The notes under the pieces: generated by a model
Told to the model about the DNA's origin: nothing
What the model saw: only the letters and a program-made list of their open reading frames with translations
Database searches by the model: none
In this document: piece by piece, positions 60,325-64,000 of the stretch
Position numbering within the stretch: position 1 is the stretch's first letter
Layout: each line of letters opens with the position of its first letter
Assembly (NCBI RefSeq): GCF_000002425.4
Contig: NC_037258.1
Location: 5,822,052-5,886,051 of the forward strand
DNA: 64,000 nt
Source: Physcomitrium patens
Taxonomy: Eukaryota > Streptophyta > Bryopsida > Funariales > Funariaceae
Direction of reading: 5' to 3'
Program-made: the position numbers and the translations under genes

Positions 60325-62495
60325 ATTCGACCAATTTTTTTTTTAAGTTGTGATTCTTCTTATGCACCTAATATTTAAAAATAAATTTAAATAGGAAAAA
60401 GAAGCTAAAGCATCTTTTGAAGCCTTAAAAATAACATTCATTTCTATACTAATTTTGTATCTTTTTGATTTTTATATGTATTTTTTATAGAAACAAATGC
60501 ATCAAACTTTATTATAGGTTTTGTTTTGTCATAAATAGGAATAAATGACAAACTCCATCCAATAGCTTTTCATTTGAAGAAATTTTCAATAAGTGAAATT
60601 AACTATGAGATCTACAATAAAGAGCTTCTTATAATTATGGATTTATTTCAAGAATGTTATTATTATCTTGGAGGCACTTTTAAACAAGTCATCATATATA
60701 CAAATCACAAAAACCTCAAGTATTTCATATTAATATGTATTTAAAATTATTACCAAGTTCGTTGGAGCATGTCTTTATCAAGATTTGATTTCAAGATTAT
60801 TTATCAATCTAAAAAATAATTAATTTTTTTAGAAATCCTTTTTAGATTTTCTTATCTTATACCAAAAAAATAAAAAATATAACTTTTGATTCAAAAAGAA
60901 TGATTTTTTTGAAGCCAAAGTATTTTCATCTTTGAGCAATAAAATCAACATTGACTGTTAATTCAACCTTTGTCAAGCAAATTCAATGAAGTATGTTCTT
61001 TAATCCTCTTATTCATGATATCAAGAATAATTTTTTTAAGTCTCATGATACCTCCAAGTTCAAGATTAAAAATAATCTATTCTATTTTAAAAAATGATTA
61101 TATATTCCTAAAAGCAAAGCATAATTATGTGTTCTTCAAGCTTGTCATGACTTTTTAGCAACTTGATATTTTGGATACAACAAGACTTTGAAATTAATAA
61201 CTAGAAATTTTTAATAGCTTCAAATATGAAAAGCAATCAAAGACTTTGTACAATCATTTGATATTTATTCAAGATCCAATATTCCTTATCATTGAGCTTA
61301 TGGACTTTTTCAACCATTATCTATTTCAAAACAACCATGGTCTTTTGTTTTTATAGATTTCATTACAAATCTTCTTATCTCAAATTTGTATAATTCTATA
61401 TTTGTAGTAATAGACTATTTTATTAAGATGGCATATTTTTTATCATATACAAAGTCTATCAAAGGTAAAAAAATGGCTAAGTATTTTTGTAATAATATCT
61501 ATTGCTATCATAGATTGTCCAAAGATATTATATTAGATAAGAGGACTCAATTTATATCTAGACCTTAAAGAATCATTTTTAAGATTTTAAACGTAGATAT
61601 AAAGCTCTCTTTAGCTTTTCATCTTCAATTTGATGGATAAACAAAACAAGTGAATTAAGTTCTAGAGCAGTATTTGAGGTGTATTATCAATTATTATCAA
61701 GTTAATTAGATAATTTTTTTTCCATTAGATGAATTTGAATACAATAATTTAGTATATTCTTCTATTCAATAAATATATATTTTTTTAAAATATGATTATC
61801 ATGTATGACTTAATATTTTTGACTTTTCAAAAATTGATAATTTTACAATCAAAGATTTGGCAAATCGTTTATCAAAGCTACATACAACAATGAAGGCACA
61901 TTTAAAAGAAGCTCAAGAATAACAAAAGATCAATGTAAATGCATATTACAAAGAATAACAAGTAATCTTGATATTACAATTAAGTAATCAAAATTTAATA
62001 TATATGAGAAGATATGGTTACTTTGTTGCAATATCAAGATTACTTGTTCTTGTGACAAGTTGGATAGTTGTAAGCTTGGACCTTTTCCTATTTGTATACA
62101 ATTCAATTCTAATGCTTATTGATTACATCTATTGGAATCTATGAAGATCCATCTCATATTCTATGAGTCTTTTTTTGAGCCATATAAGACAATAAATATC
62201 TTGAAAAAAAGACAAATGCCAATTCTTCTTATAAAAGTGGATAATAATTAAGAGTTTGAGATAAAAGAAGTCTTAGATTTAAGGCAACGCCAAAATATGT
62301 TGAAATATCTTATTTATGGTTGTAGATGTAATATTAGTAAATGCATATGGAAGCCAATAAAAAATCTTACAAATGCAGCAAAGAAAGTTAAAGCTTTTCA
62401 TTAATGACATCTATTAAAATCAAAATAAAGGATTTTAAGATTTATGAAAGATGATGATTGCTCTTCATATAATTCATCTCTAAAAGAAAAGTTAA

Positions 62496-63023
62496 TGTCA
62501 CAAACATATACACTTACTCTAATATTTATCTATATTATTAAATAGAAGTTGGTAAAAATAAATTTATTTCATAATAATTTCTACAAAAGCTTTTTAGGAA
62601 CTTTATAAATGCTACTTTGGCTTTACATGTGTTTGTAGTTGATTGATAGGTTAGAAACTTGATCAATAAGTTAATCACATGTTGATAGCTTGTGGAACAA
62701 GTTAACTATGTGATGCGCACATAAAAAACTTACTTTGCAAGTTAAGATATGTGTCTTGCAAAGTCAATACATTATGGAGGTTTTATAGGACATTGCCACA
62801 TAACTCCTAGTTAAGAATGTATATAGAAGAAAAATTAAAGCTTTCTTTACTCTTGTGAATGCCTTTCTAATCTTTAGTCTTGTTTCAAGACTTTTTAGTC
62901 TTCTTGTCTTTGGTAATAGTCATTCTAGTTTAACACTATACCATCTTCAAGTAATTTTTTAGTTTTTTTGAATAACACAAGAATATCTTGATCTTTAGTT
63001 CTTTAAGATTTATGTCCTTGATA
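62496..63023 (+). repeat. 3' LTR of copy F
   Basis: Starts TGTCACAAACATATAC, ends decayed to CCTTGATA. It is diverged from the 5' LTR at many positions, so the insertion is old. Confidence 0.72.
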
Positions 63024-63502
63024 CTTATTCTACTTTAGATTACTTCAAATAAAAAGTTATTATAAATCTTCCATTCTTCTAAAACTAAAAGAAGTAATTT
63101 CAAATAAAAAAGTAATAAAAAATAAGACTAATATTTAAGATAATCTAAAAGATGTTATTTATTTATTAGATAGATTTATTATACATTATATATTCATTAA
63201 ATAATACATTGAATTGATTATTTAGATGGTTATATTTTTTTTTAGTTAATAACATATCACTTTGTTTTATATTTATTTATAGATAAGTTGTATATAAATT
63301 TTATGATTTAAATATTTAAATTAGTCGATTTTGTTTGAAATGTGTTTTATTTTTATTATTAAATTTGAAAAAATTAAAATAAGTAGATAAAACACTCTTA
63401 GAACTATTTGGGATTTAATGTCTATTAAATTGACTATACTTTTATTGACAAATCTCTTTAATAATTTAGAAGTTTTTAATTTAAATATATATCATATACA
63501 TA
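63024..63502. other. AT-rich spacer
   Basis: AT-rich DNA between copies F and G. Nothing recognisable was seen. Confidence 0.5.
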
Positions 63503-64000
63503 TATCAAGGACATGAATCAAAACAAGAAGAATCTCAAAATACTTTTGTATAATTTAAGAAGAATAGATATTCATTCCAAAAGTATTATAATATTAAGAC
63601 TAAAATAGCTATTGCTAAAGAAAAAAAGAGTATGGACTCTTGAGACTAGATTAAGAACAAAAAAAGCATTAATAAGAATTAAAAAAAAACTTCATTCTTA
63701 TCTCTATATATATTATCTAACTAAAAGCTATATAGCAACATTTTATAGGATCTTTGACATGTGTTCAAATTGCAAGACACATTTTTTAATTTATAAGAAA
63801 AATTTCCTATATATACACCATATTGATAGCTTGTACTACAACCTATCAACATGTGTTATATATAGTTAACTTGTTGGCCAAGTTTTTAGCCTATCAATTA
63901 TCTATAGATACATATAAAGATGAAATCGCATCTATAAAAAAGTTTAGAAGCTTCCATATAAGAAATTATCAAATTAATTTACTTTTATCTATTCATAATA
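63503..64000 (-). repeat. partial inverted LTR (copy G) at right edge
   Basis: Minus-strand A-family LTR beginning at the degenerate end TATCAAGGACATGAATC near 63503. It contains the CTATATATATTATCTAACTAAAAGC promoter region near 63703-63727 and runs to the window edge. Whether an element body follows cannot be seen. Confidence 0.7.

Larger units (their letters stand above)
59795..63023 (+). mobile_element. internally deleted Ty3/gypsy copy F
   Basis: Two A-family LTRs (59795-60324 and 62496-63023) flank an interior that starts in the RNase H region (about 60390) and continues through integrase (61100-61740) and the integrase tail to the chromodomain (about 62400). gag, protease, RT and orf3 are deleted. 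All frames are broken. No target duplication was evident at the ends. Confidence 0.82.

Overview
The window is nuclear DNA of a land plant. Four genes have plant intron/exon structure: an RD/RS-rich protein, a p24-beta cargo receptor, a CENP-O/Mcm21 kinetochore protein and a plant cysteine oxidase. Most of the rest is AT-rich retrotransposon debris. Chromodomain Ty3/gypsy elements plus the remains of an RPW8-type NLR fit a non-seed plant, and a moss is my best guess. No sequence search was possible, so the species is not established.

Layout: 1-1961 (-), 5' end of an RD/RS-rich protein gene that runs off the left edge. 3362-18330, a nest of Ty3/gypsy elements: an old plus-strand copy (D) is split first by a young full-length element (A, 3505-9857) and again by a minus-strand copy (C, 10510-15415). 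18330-23100, low-copy sequence with no convincing gene. 23853-25294 (+), p24-beta gene. 25295-31364, intergenic DNA with a possible orphan exon, a minisatellite, an RNase H-region fragment and an imperfect repeat field. 31365-37196, decayed copy E. 39861-41951 (-), CENP-O gene. 43502-45966 (-), plant cysteine oxidase gene. 47297-49363, a 2.07-kb element with terminal inverted repeats. 49364-53114, AT-rich DNA. 53115-59760, an RPW8-NB-ARC-LRR pseudogene cut by a solo LTR (54847-55393) and by a rearranged second chromovirus family (B, 55620-59225). 59795-63023, internally deleted copy F. 63503-64000, part of an inverted LTR (G).

Element A has 540-bp LTRs that differ at one base, an AATAG target duplication, intact gag, and an intact protease-RT-RNase H-integrase-chromodomain frame entered by a -1 shift. 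Both A and the diverged family B carry a homologous extra reading frame (orf3) between pol and the polypurine tract. In A, and in old copies C and E, the same TGA interrupts orf3. The family B LTR holds a dense array of heat-shock-element modules (alternating GAA/TTC in 5-bp register), which suggests heat-responsive transcription. Element B is also oddly built: one GAAAG-flanked insertion contains oppositely oriented pol segments and an LTR palindrome.

The host genes are not an operon and have no evident joint function: one acts in ER-Golgi cargo transport, one at the kinetochore, one in oxygen sensing, and one probably in RNA processing.
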